Shown: positions 46,319 through 56,471 of the stretch, in pieces
Position numbering within the stretch: the stretch's first letter is position 1
Layout of the letters: each line of letters opens with the position of its first letter
NCBI RefSeq assembly: GCF_000685905.1
Contig: NZ_JMKZ01000002.1
Location: forward strand, 62,001-126,000
DNA length: 64,000 nucleotides
Reading direction: 5' to 3'
From: Mycoplasmoides pirum ATCC 25960
GTDB lineage: Bacteria; Bacillota_I; Bacilli_A; Mycoplasmatales; Mycoplasmoidaceae
Program-made: the position numbers and the translations under genes
Notes under the pieces: model-generated
Database searches by the model: none
Seen by the model: only the letters and a program-made list of their open reading frames with translations
Told to the model about the DNA's origin: nothing

Positions 46319-48469
46319 TTAAACTAATGAAAAATGAATTTGACGAGCATGCAAATCAATTTGAACAACTTTTACTTTTACCTTATCACCAATTGTAAAT
46401 TTTCTGCCTTTTTCGCGGCCAATTAGTGCTGAATCATTTTCATTATATGTATAGAAATCATCAGTCATGTTAATTACACGAACTAATCCGTTAATTGTAT
46501 TTTCTAATTCAACAAACATTCCATAATTTGTTACAAAAGAAACAAAGCCTTCATATACTTCGCCAATTTTTTTAGACATGTATAAACAAAACATATGACT
46601 ATTAATTGTTCTTTCACAAGTAACAGCACGAGTTTCATTCAAGTTAATCAAATCACAAATTTCTCTCAATTTGTTTTTTAATGCTTGGCGTTGTGGTTCT
46701 GTATAATTTTCTCTATCATACAAAAACATTCATAATAAACGATGGACAATCAAATCAGCATATCTTCTAATAGGGGAAGTAAAATGAGTGTAATGTTGGC
46801 TTCCTAAACCAAAATGATAAGTATTATCAGTACTATAGAAAGCCTTAGCCATCATTCTTAATAATAAAATATTAACAATTGGTAAATTTGGATTATTTTT
46901 ATTGTTGTTTAATCAACCCGAAATTGTATTTGATTTAATATCTAAAAAATTTTCAGATATTTTAAATTCCAAATGTTTTGCTTCTTGAGCAAAAATTTTC
47001 AATTTTCTTTGACTAGGTTTCGGATGAACACGATAAATAAATGGGATTTTGTTTTTGTTTGCTATTTGAGTAATTGATTCATTTGCACAAACCATAAAAT
47101 CTTCAATCATCATTTGAGCTTCGCCATGTTGTTTTGTTAAAACATCTATTGGATCATACATTTCATCAACTACAATAATTGGTTCTGGCATTTCAAATTC
47201 AATAAATCCGCGTTCACGTTTCTCTTTTCTTAAAATTTGTGCCAATTCTTTAGCATCTTTTAACATCAATTTAATTGAATTTGAATCATTTTTTAAATCA
47301 TTTTTATTATCAAAAAAATCATTAACTTCATCATAACTAAATCGTCGCTTACTGTTAATAATCGCAGGATATGTTAAATTATCAACAACTTGACCTTGTG
47401 GATTAATTTCAACTTCACTTATTAATGCCATTTTGTTTTCATTAGGATTCAACGAACACAAATCATTTGATAATTTTTCTGGCAACATAGGAATTACTTG
47501 ATTAATAAAATAAACTGATGTGGAACGCGAAAAAGCATCTTTATCTAATTCAGAATTGAATTCAACATAATGTGAAACATCTGCAATAGCAACAATTAAT
47601 TTAAAATTTTTATTTTCTAGTTTTTTAACATATATTGCATCATCTAAATCTTTTGATGTGGCAGGATCGATTGTAATAATATCCAAATCAGTTAAATCTT
47701 TACGAATTTTGTTTCGAGGATGATTTATATCCAAAGATAAATTTTCAGATTCAACAATTGCATTTGGACTAAAATCATATTCAATGTTTAAATCGTACAC
47801 AATAGATTTGATATCAATACCTAAATCTTTTTCACCACCAATTTTTTTAACAAGTGTAGCAGTTGCTTTATTAGTTTCTGAAGATATTTCTTTTAATTCG
47901 AATAAAATTTTGTCATTTTCTTTAAGTTCTTTATATTCTTTATCTAGAGTAACTGTCAAATACATTTTAGAATCATCTGGATAAACAAAATATTTATTTC
48001 CATCAAATGTATATTTACCTACATATCTTTTTTTATTTCTTGAAATGACTTCTATAACAGCAGCATCTTTTAAATCACGTAATTCATTTTTATCTAGTGG
48101 AGCAAATTTTACTCTATCGCCATTTAGCGCTCCTTTTAAATTTAATGAATGAACAAAATATGTTGCTCTTTCGTCATTATCCAAACGAATAAATCCACAA
48201 TTTTTAGATCCAATTGATATTGTTCCTTCTTGAGCTTGATCAAAAAGTATTGGGGCATTTTCATAGCCCAAAACTAATTTATTATTTTTGCTTAATTGTC
48301 TTAACAAACCAGAAGCAATTAATTTATCAATTGTTTGATAAATTTTTTGCTTACCTTTTGTTCCATAATTTTCTTCTAATAATCTAACCATAATTCCTGG
48401 AGGAACTGGACGACCATTTTCTTTTTTAATTATTTCTAATATTTGTTGTTCTATTGGTTCTAAATTCAT
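46319..48469 (-). CDS. rnr: Ribonuclease R (RNB-family 3'-5' exoribonuclease)
   Basis: 716 residues. Processive 3'-5' RNA degradation. N-terminal winged helix, cold-shock-like RNA-binding parts, the RNB catalytic motif [15 protein letters not shown] at about residues 263-277, [13 protein letters not shown], and a C-terminal S1 domain ([12 protein letters not shown]). ATG at 48469, 22 bases after secG. In many Firmicutes secG and rnr are adjacent. Confidence 0.96.
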
Positions 48470-48491
48470 AATTAATTAAATTCCTAATAAT

Positions 48492-48728
48492 TTATTGTTG
48501 CTGAGTAAAATGAAAAACCAAGCCTAGAATTAAAAACAAAATCATTATTACAAACATTACTATTTGTAAAACTTTAATCAAACCTCGATCTTTTGTTTTT
48601 TTAAAAATTTCTAAATCTTGTCCCGAAAGTGACGCAAGACCACCAGTACTTCCTGAATTTGATAACAATAAACCTATAATTAATGAAATTATAGACATAA
48701 TGAACATTATTATTTGGATTGCATTCAT
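48492..48728 (-). CDS. secG: Protein translocase subunit SecG
   Basis: 78 residues, two membrane helices (about 1-24 and 51-73) with the family's loop SGSTGGLASLSGQ between them. Accessory subunit of SecYEG. I chose the ATG at 48728 (MNAIQIIMF), which matches SecG N-termini; an in-frame ATG 18 bases upstream would add MIKVYF. Followed by rnr. Confidence 0.88.
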   Translation of the reverse strand: MNAIQIIMFIMSIISLIIGLLLSNSGSTGGLASLSGQDLEIFKKTKDRGLIKVLQIVMFVIMILFLILGLVFHFTQQQ

Positions 48729-48825
48729 AAAATACACTTTAATCATTTTTTATGCTTTGTATGATTTTATTATAATATCTAATTATTTAATCAATTTTTA
48801 TATCATTTAAGATTTGTTAATTATT

Positions 48826-49128
48826 ATGAACAGATGAATTGAAATATTATTAATTCCTAGAAATGCATTTAAATTTAAAAAAATGAAAAATATTGAAAAA
48901 TATCAAAAAAATTGAAAATATCAAATTATTGATTTTTATTGAAAAAACAATGTCAAAAATTTAAGTTTAATGTTTAGTATTACCTTAAACCCTTTTTCTA
49001 TGAAAGAGTTAACAGAAACAAAATTAAATAAAAAAAAGAAAATTTTAATTAATGGATATTGAAAAGATTTAAAATATGAATATCATTTTTTAAAAAGTAA
49101 AGGATTTGATGTGTATTTACTTAAATAA
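48826..49128 (+). CDS. Small protein of unknown function
   Basis: 100 residues, basic (many Lys), no signal peptide. Four TGA tryptophan codons fall in positions that give a smooth protein (ILLIPRNAFKFKK, FYWKNNVKNL, GYWKDLKYEYHFLKSKGFDVYLLK). A run of strand-helix pattern suggests a small folded domain. No strong ribosome site. It lies alone on the plus strand, divergent from secG and touching the whiA stop. I recognise no family. Confidence 0.62.
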
Positions 49129-50052
49129 TTAATTTATAGATTTATACAATTCTTTAATTTTATTAGTTAAATGCCAAACATTGCTTTTTGAAACATTTTT
49201 TTTTAATTTTTCTGACATTTTAATTGCTATTTCATTTAAAGAAATTTCTTTATATTTTAATCTCATTTCACAATACATTTTTATATTTTCAGGTAAATTT
49301 TGATATTTATTAGCCAATTTTATTTTTTTAATCATATTGATAATTTCACTAGATGATTTTGAAATTTTTTGTAAATTAGAAACATCAAAATTATTAAGAC
49401 GTCTCATGTTGTTAAAAAAATCACGTTCAATTCTAGTATCTTCAAATTTAAATAAAGATTCAGTTAAACCAATAAATTTCAAAATATCAGCGATCGTTTC
49501 AGATTTTTTTATATAAATAATATATTTGTTTCGTCTTTTATATATATTGTTTTTTTTACTTATTTTAAATTCAAGAAACAAAGCAGCGATGTCTTTTAAA
49601 TAATTTTTATCAAAAGATTGAATTTCCAAATGATAATTAGATTTTTGGGGTGAATTAATACTTCCGCCACTTAAAAATGCACCCATTAAAAATGCTTTAG
49701 CTAGCGAAGAATTATTTTCAAAATTTGTTTTTTCATTTAATCCTAAATCAGAAATAATTTGTTGAAAATTTCCAATAAAAATTATTTGATATTCTCTTCT
49801 AGAATTGTTATTTTTTAATTCACTTATATGAATTTTTCAACTTTTTAAATCATAAAGTTTTTTAGTAATTGTGATAACAAATCTTGCTATAAATGAAAAA
49901 TGTGTTTTAAGAATTCAAACTTCTTGCCCATTCAAATTTTTTGTTATTAAATTATTAATAAAAAAAGATTTTAAAAAAAATTTTGATTCTTTATTATTTA
50001 AATTTAAATGACATATTTCATTTTTAACAAGTTCACTATATGTAATAGGCAT
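49129..50052 (-). CDS. whiA: WhiA-like DNA-binding protein
   Basis: 307 residues. N-terminal LAGLIDADG-homing-endonuclease-like fold without nuclease residues (AKAFLMGAFLSGGSINSP) and a C-terminal helix-turn-helix (ISLNEIAIKMSEKLKKNVSKS). WhiA regulates growth- and division-linked genes in Gram-positive relatives and is retained in mycoplasmas. ATG at 50052 lies two bases after the trxB stop, so the pair is co-transcribed. Confidence 0.9.
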
Positions 50053-50054
50053 AA

Positions 50055-50993
50055 TTAATTTAATTTAGTTAAATATTCTTTAACATTTAATGCTGCTATT
50101 GTTCCATCATTTATTGCTGTTGAAATTTGACGATATTTTTTAGCTATACAATCTCCTGCTGCATAAAGACCAGGAACACATGTTTCCATTTGTTCATTTA
50201 CTTTAATGAAACCCGCTTCATCTTTAATATCAAAATTATTAATAAATTTTGTTGCAGGAATTGCTCCAATGTATGGAAAAATACAATCAACAGATAATGT
50301 TTTTAGTGAATCGTCCTTAACTGATTTTATTACAAATGAATTAACTTTATTTTCACCTATAACTTCGTGTGGTACATAAGATAACAAAAATTCAACATTT
50401 GGATATTTTTTTAATATATCTACAGTGTAACTATCTGCTCTAAATTCATCTCTACGGTGGACAAGATATACTTTGCTCGCTATGCCGGCTAAATAAATGG
50501 ATTCATCAATAGCAGCATTGCCTCCACCCACAACTGCAACTGGTTTATTTTTGTATAAAGAACCATCACAAATTGCACAATAACTAATTCCTTTGTTATA
50601 AAATTTGGATTCATTTGGAGTATTCATAGCTCTTTCATTTGATCCTGTAGCAATAATTATAGATTTTGCAAAAATAGTTTTAGTTGGTAAAAAAATTAAA
50701 AAAAATTCATCTTTCTTTTCTATTGAAACTACAGAATTATACTCAATATAAACATTTAATTTAGATAATTGATTAAACATTTCTAAACTTAAATCAGGTC
50801 CTGTTTTAGATAAAACACCTGGATAATTTTCAATTACACCAGTTTTTAGCATTTTTCCACCAGGTGCTCCACCTTCAACCAAACATAATTTTATATTTGC
50901 TCGAGCTGCGTAAATACCAGCGGTAATACCTGCTGGTCCAGCACCAATTATTACAAGATCATATAAATCTTTGTTATCTGAAATTGTATACAT
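50055..50993 (-). CDS. trxB: Thioredoxin reductase
   Basis: 312 residues. FAD and NADPH flavoprotein that reduces thioredoxin. GAGPAGITAG, redox-active Cys139/Cys142 in YCAICDG, NADPH motif GGGNAAIDE and C-terminal GLYAAGDC. I chose ATG at 50993 because GGAG lies six bases upstream; the ATG 12 bases further upstream overlaps that site. Precedes whiA. Confidence 0.96.
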   Translation of the reverse strand: MYTISDNKDLYDLVIIGAGPAGITAGIYAARANIKLCLVEGGAPGGKMLKTGVIENYPGVLSKTGPDLSLEMFNQLSKLNVYIEYNSVVSIEKKDEFFLIFLPTKTIFAKSIIIATGSNERAMNTPNESKFYNKGISYCAICDGSLYKNKPVAVVGGGNAAIDESIYLAGIASKVYLVHRRDEFRADSYTVDILKKYPNVEFLLSYVPHEVIGENKVNSFVIKSVKDDSLKTLSVDCIFPYIGAIPATKFINNFDIKDEAGFIKVNEQMETCVPGLYAAGDCIAKKYRQISTAINDGTIAALNVKEYLTKLN

Positions 50994-51084
50994 AAAATGC
51001 TCCAAAATATTGACTAAAATCTATTAAAGTATTTTACTTTAAAAAATAAAATAGATAATAAATATGCTTAATTACTAAATAATA

Positions 51085-51116
51085 TAAAAAAGGTTATGAT
51101 TTAAAATCATAACCTA
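51085..51116 (-). terminator. Intrinsic terminator after the small membrane protein gene
   Basis: Near-perfect inverted repeat AGGTTATGATTT / AAATCATAACCT at 51091-51115, followed on the minus strand by TTTTTTATAT. It lies 10 bases past the stop of the 76-residue membrane protein gene and separates it from trxB. Confidence 0.75.
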
Positions 51117-51125
51117 ATTATTAAT

Positions 51126-51356
51126 TTATTCTGGAGTTTTTACTTTAACCATTTTAGCTCTTGATAAGAAGAAAATAATTGCTCCTATAACTGGTGGTAA
51201 AAACATAAATACAATCACTCATAAAATATTTTTTAAATTTAAGGCTTTAATTACTATGTATACAATACCACCTATTAACAATCCGAAAATGAATGAACAT
51301 AATAATCCAACAAGTGTAATTTTATCGTTTGTTCTGATTTTAATTTTTTTAGCCAT
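51126..51356 (-). CDS. Small two-helix membrane protein
   Basis: 76 residues. Basic start (MAKKIKIRTND), two membrane helices (about 13-36 and 46-63) and the basic end SRAKMVKVKTPE. I chose ATG at 51356 because GGAGAGA lies nine bases upstream. Single-gene unit with its own terminator. Divergent from the MORC-like gene, whose activity it need not share. No family recognised. Confidence 0.8.
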
Positions 51357-51558
51357 GTTAAAGTATCTCTCCACAAATAATTTATAAGCAAAAATTAACA
51401 ATAAATAAATTTGATAGTTAATTAAATTTGCTAATTGGTTGGTATATTATATAAAAATAAAATAAAAATGAATATACTTAAAATGAAAAATATAAATAAA
51501 ATAGTATTAACAAATCTTAATTTCAAATCCAATAAATTCCTATTTTATGGAGAAAAAT

Positions 51559-53082
51559 ATGCAAACATCTAATAAACTATGAACAGAATTATGCAAGGAC
51601 ATTCCATATTCGCCTGCATATGCTATTTCACATCTGATAGATCCAAGCATTTTTCATTTTTTTAATGAAAATGATTTAGATACAAATCAATTAACAATTT
51701 ATATGATTTATGATTCGACTATTGATAATGAAAAATTATTAATATTTGATAATGGTGTTGGATATTCAAAAAATGAATTAGAACAATTAATTCAATTTGA
51801 ATCAATTACCACAAAAGGTTGAAAACAATGATTAAGAGCTTTACAGTGAATTAGTAATGGTGCAAAAATTTATTCTAAAAAAATTGAAGATTCAGAAACT
51901 TATCAAATCGTTTTTAACAATGATCAAAATCAATTAACAATTGATCCATTAAAAAGTTATGGCGCAAAAGAATTTATTTCAAGAACAAAATTTGGTAGTG
52001 GATCTTTATTTCAAATCAAAATTAATAAAAAATGAAATATAAAAGAATTTAGTGAAATAATTAATCAAGTCAACAAGATTTTTCAGAAATATGTAAATTT
52101 AAAAAAAATAGAATTTAAGGCTGTTTATCGCAAAGATAATATTTTTTATGATTGTGCTGATATAAAAAATCCTATTGAAATTGATACATATAGAAAAGCA
52201 ACATCTTTAAAACCTATACAAAGACCAAAATTATTTGTTGATAAAGATAATGAAAATCATATTTCCATAGACGAAAAAATCAATTTATTTAATTACACTA
52301 TTGGAATTAAAGGTTTTGTAGGAATTTTAGAAACTCCTGATCCAAATAATTCTGGAATTTATTGTTTTCATGCAAATAAATTAGTTAAAGGCGCATTAAC
52401 TAATACAAGTTTAAAACCAAAAGAAATTTTTGGTGCATTAACTGATATTGAATATAGTTGCATTTATGGAGAACTAGAATTTAGTAACATTCCAGTTAGT
52501 ATTACTGGTGATAATTTTGTTATTAATGAAGATGAATATAAGGAAATTGTAAATCTTTTAACTAATATAATTGGTAAACAAGGCGAAACAAGCAAAAATA
52601 AAACTATTACATCTAAAGTTAACACAGAATATGAAGAAACAATGAATATTTTAACGTCAAAAACTATTGAATATTCAAATTACAATGATGATGAAAATAT
52701 TGAAGATTCTATTAGATCGACTAAAGCAATTATTGATTTGAAAGTTGAAACCGTTAGAAAAAACAAAAAAGAAACAAATGTATATTCAATAAAAGATGAA
52801 TATGGAAAAGAATACAAAATTCAGTTAGTCGCATCAAATAATAGAGAAACTAGTGGGTGTTGAATAAAGAAAAAATATGGTAATGATGGTTTGATAATTG
52901 TTTATTTTAATCAAGAACATCCTTTTTTAAAACCAATTGTCTTAAGCAGTAAAAAAGCATATAACACGTTTACCGAATTTGTTATATATTATGTTATGGC
53001 TGAAGAAAGAGCAATAATCGAAGGTGCTGGTGTGGATGAATTGAAATTTTTAATTGATAACTATTTACGCAAAGGAAATTAA
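51559..53082 (+). CDS. GHKL-type ATPase, MORC/paraMORC-like, partner of the Z1 helicase
   Basis: 507 residues. The N-terminus aligns by eye with GHKL (gyrase-Hsp90-histidine kinase-MutL) modules of the prokaryotic MORC type: an N-box-like helix (AISHLIDPSI, residues 22-31) and a clear G1 box FDNGVGYS (63-70). The expected catalytic Glu of the N-box is His25 and the Asn is Pro29, and the GxxGxG lid is not found (GWKQWLRALQW from 87), so ATP hydrolysis may be impaired. The middle (about 145-350) should be the S5 transducer; a C-terminal domain contains FNQEHPFLKP. ATG at 51559 with GGAGA six bases upstream. Followed by the Z1 gene after 14 bases. At least six Trp are TGA. The family call is strong from context, moderate from sequence. 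Confidence 0.8.
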
Positions 53083-53096
53083 TTTATTTTTTATTT

Positions 53097-55232
53097 ATGG
53101 ATATTAACACAGATATTAAACAACTAATTTCTCAATTTAATAATTCCAATCATCAAGAACATTTTATTGAATATTGCAAATTATCCGGAATGGACAACGA
53201 ATCAATTGCAAAAATTCAAATGAAAGCAAAGGATATTATTGAAACTTTAGGTAATAGTCCAAAAGGTTTAAAAGCTCTTTTGGTTGGAAAAGTTCAATCT
53301 GGTAAAACAAGTACTTTTTCTGCATGTATTTCTCAAGCTTTTAATAAAGATTATGATATTGCCATTGTTTTATCAGGTCGTGATAATGTTTTAAATAAAC
53401 AAACTTTTGATAGATTGAAAAAAACTTTTACAAAGGATGATTTTTCAACTGGTGTTAATGTATATCAAATAAAAGAAATTATCGCTAGTAAAGATAATAA
53501 AACATTTATAGACGAATTACACAAATCAATATTAAATAGAAAAAAAACTATTTTTGTAAGTTTGAAAAATCAACAAATTGAAAAATTAATTGAGTTGTTA
53601 TCAGCACCAATTTTTTATAAAACAAAATTTTTAATAATTGATGATGAAGGTGATTTAGCATCATTTAATACATCTGAAGATAAATCATTGGAATCTTTTA
53701 CATATCGTTCTATTAGAAAAATGATAGAAACATTTAAACAAAATGCAACATTCATATCTGTGACAGCAACTCCACAAGCTCATATTTTGCTTTCTCATCA
53801 TGATGCTATAAAACCAGATTATATATTCACAATTGATCCCGGAGAAACATATATGGGAATTAATGAGTTTTTTGGCAGAGATTATGAAAAATATATAGTA
53901 GAAGTTTCAGATGATGAAAAACAGGCAATTGAAAATGAAAGAGAGTCAACTCCCGAATCATTTAAATTGGCAATTATTCATTATTTAGTTGCAGCATGCT
54001 TATTTCACATTGAAAATAAAAAAATTCAAAAAACTGCAATGCTAGTTCATACTGCCAAAGAAATATTAAGACACAATATGATTGCAGATAAAATTAATTC
54101 ATACAAAAAATCATTAGAACGTTTTTTAAGAATTGAAGATTCAAGTGAAAGCGAAAAAATTATTAAAACTATTAAAGATGTTTTTTATTCATATAAACCA
54201 TCATTTGAATGAACTAATTTATTTATGAAATTGTTTATTAAACACCTTCAATATACATCTATAAATGTTGTTAATTCAGAAATCGATGATCCTTTATACA
54301 AAGACACTCCAAATAATATTGTAGTAGGTTCTGCAATGATTGAAAGAGGAGTTACTTTTCAAAATTTATTAACTACATATATTACAAATAGAGCCGAAGA
54401 TGCCATAGCAATAGATACTGCACTTCAAAGAGGAAGATGATTTGGATATAGAAAAAAATATGCTCATTTAATGAGAATTTTTATGTTAAAACATTTGTTT
54501 CAAAATTTTAAAGATCAAATTTTAAAACATGACAATAATTTATGAAATATTTTAATAGATGCAGAAAAAAATCATTTACCTTTTAGTAAATTAGAAAAAA
54601 AATTATTAATTTCTAGTGATGATTTAATTGCTACACACAAAGTAAAACATAATCGAATTATTTTTAATAGATATTATGCAAAAAATAATTTAAATAGAAC
54701 ATCTGAAGAAAGAAGATATTCTGAAGATATTTTCGATAAAGTAGCAAATAATCAATTTATTAGTGATATTCAGGTTGGATCTGGAAATATATTTAGAATG
54801 CTTCACAACATTGATATTAATCAATTCAACAAAATATTTAATTTACCCGCAGATGAAAAACAAATAGCAATGGCATTGAACATTTCAATTAATAATTGAA
54901 AAATTTTTCATCAAGAAATTTTACCTAAATTTAACAATAAAATTACTATTGCTATTATGGATAATAATTTGGCAATATCAAAAATTCGAAAAAGAATGAT
55001 ATATAGTGATGGAAGTATTGAATTATTTCAACCCAAAAATAATTTAGGAAATAAATATGTTGGAGATAAAGATTGAAATAAGGTTGAAGAATTTTCAAAT
55101 AATATTATTTTTCAAATTCATAATGTATATGTTGAGTCAACACATAGATTACAAAAATTTATTGCAATGATATTGCCAAATAAGATATCTACAAATTATG
55201 TATCAAGTGAATCGACTAAATTTATTATTTAA
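53097..55232 (+). CDS. Z1-domain superfamily II helicase
   Basis: 711 residues. DEAD-like helicase core: Walker A GKVQSGKT (64-71), Walker B FLIIDDEGD (178-186), motif III-like SVTATPQAHI (221-230), GSAMIERGVTF (411-421) and the arginine finger motif QRGRWFGYR (444-452). The last two sit in the Z1 domain, known mostly from restriction-like loci beside MORC-type ATPases. The C-terminal 250 residues show no nuclease motif I can identify. All helicase motifs are intact. Trp codons include TGA, so it would be truncated in a standard-code host. ATG at 53097 follows the ATPase stop by 14 bases; the gene ends overlapping the convergent gene by 8 bases. Confidence 0.9.
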
Positions 55233-56049
55233 CAATCAGAATTGCTATTAACAAAGAAAGAATTGATAATCAAGCAATAATGAAAAAAATATATTTTAAA
55301 TCAAATAAATTTTTTTTCTTGTCATCTTTTTTATTATTTGTTTGTAAATTTATTGAAGAAATATTATTAGCTAAAAATTCTTTTGAATTTTGAGAAGAAT
55401 CAAATTGTTTAGGTTTTATCAATGGTGGATTAATAATTGAATTTGTAGTTAATTTTTTTTCACTTGCATAACTGTTTAAATTATTACTAAAATCATTTTC
55501 ATTTAATTGATTAATGTTGTTAACAATTTCAGTCATATTAATTGGAAGTAAATGTTCTTTTGTTTTTGAATCAATATTTATATTTTTAGAATTTGCATAT
55601 TCAACATCTTTTGAAAGAATATTGTGTTCAATTGAATTAGAAAAATTATTTGTTTTATTGTTAACCAAAAAATCATCATTTGTTTTATTTAAATCTAATG
55701 TAAAACTATTTTTATCATTTTGATCTAAATTATTAAACTCAAAATGAGTTTTATGATTAGAAAATTCTTTTTTTTCTTTTTTGTTTATTACATCTATTTC
55801 ATTTTGAATTTTTTCAAAATTTTTTTTATTTTCAAAAAAATTTAATTCATTATCAAAATTAAAATTTGTTGATTCATTTTCATTAAACGAACTAAAAAGT
55901 AATTTTGCATTTTCTTTTATATCATGCGAATCATCAAACTCATTTAAAACATTAATTGTTTTAGATTTCAAATTATAATTTGTTTTATTTTCTGTATTAT
56001 TTGACAAATCTTTTCAAAATTTTTCTTCAAAATTCGAATTATTATTCAT
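55225..56049 (-). CDS. Low-complexity tail-anchored membrane protein
   Basis: 274 residues, rich in Asn, Lys, Asp and Phe, with no recognised domain, and a single membrane helix at the very C-terminus (IFFIIAWLSILSLLIAILIVK region). Orientation would leave the long part in the cytoplasm. ATG at 56049 (MNNNSNFEEKFW) precedes a TGA tryptophan. Convergent overlap with the Z1 gene. It could be a cytoskeletal or scaffold protein; no evidence links it to the MORC-Z1 pair. Confidence 0.75.
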
Positions 56050-56166
56050 AAATCTACCAAAACATAAAATAATTAAGAACTAATTATAAAAATAAATTAA
56101 TTTTTTGAAAATTTATAAAAATATTTTAATAGTTGTTTTTTATGAAAATAAAACAAAAATATGAAT

Positions 56167-56457
56167 TTAATTTCCAAAAATTGTTTCTTTTGCTATTGAT
56201 CAACGTCTTCATATTGAAATAAAAATAAATAATATTGAAACAACTATTCCAACAATAGATGAATAATAAATAATAGAATTATTTGAGTCAAAAGACGCAA
56301 TATTACTTGCAAATATCGAAATTGCAATAATACAAAAAAGAATTTGAAATCCTAAAAAAAATAAAATTAAATTTCTTTTTAATTTACTACTAGGAATAAA
56401 ACAAATAATTAAAGTTATTAATAAAAAAATTCAAGGCAAAATAATATTAAAAAACAT
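56167..56457 (-). CDS. Small membrane protein
   Basis: 96 residues in one reading frame with three TGA tryptophans. Three membrane segments (about 4-20, 29-50 and 62-80) and the basic end WRRWSIAKETIFGN. ATG at 56457, 14 bases after the rny stop, so probably co-transcribed with rny. Function unknown. Confidence 0.72.
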
Positions 56458-56471
56458 ACTAAAAAATTAAT

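Noticed and set aside
51468-51572. Possible 34-residue leader peptide ahead of the MORC-like gene
   Set aside because: No ribosome site and no TGA or family support; the frame ends just after the ATPase start, which is easily chance.
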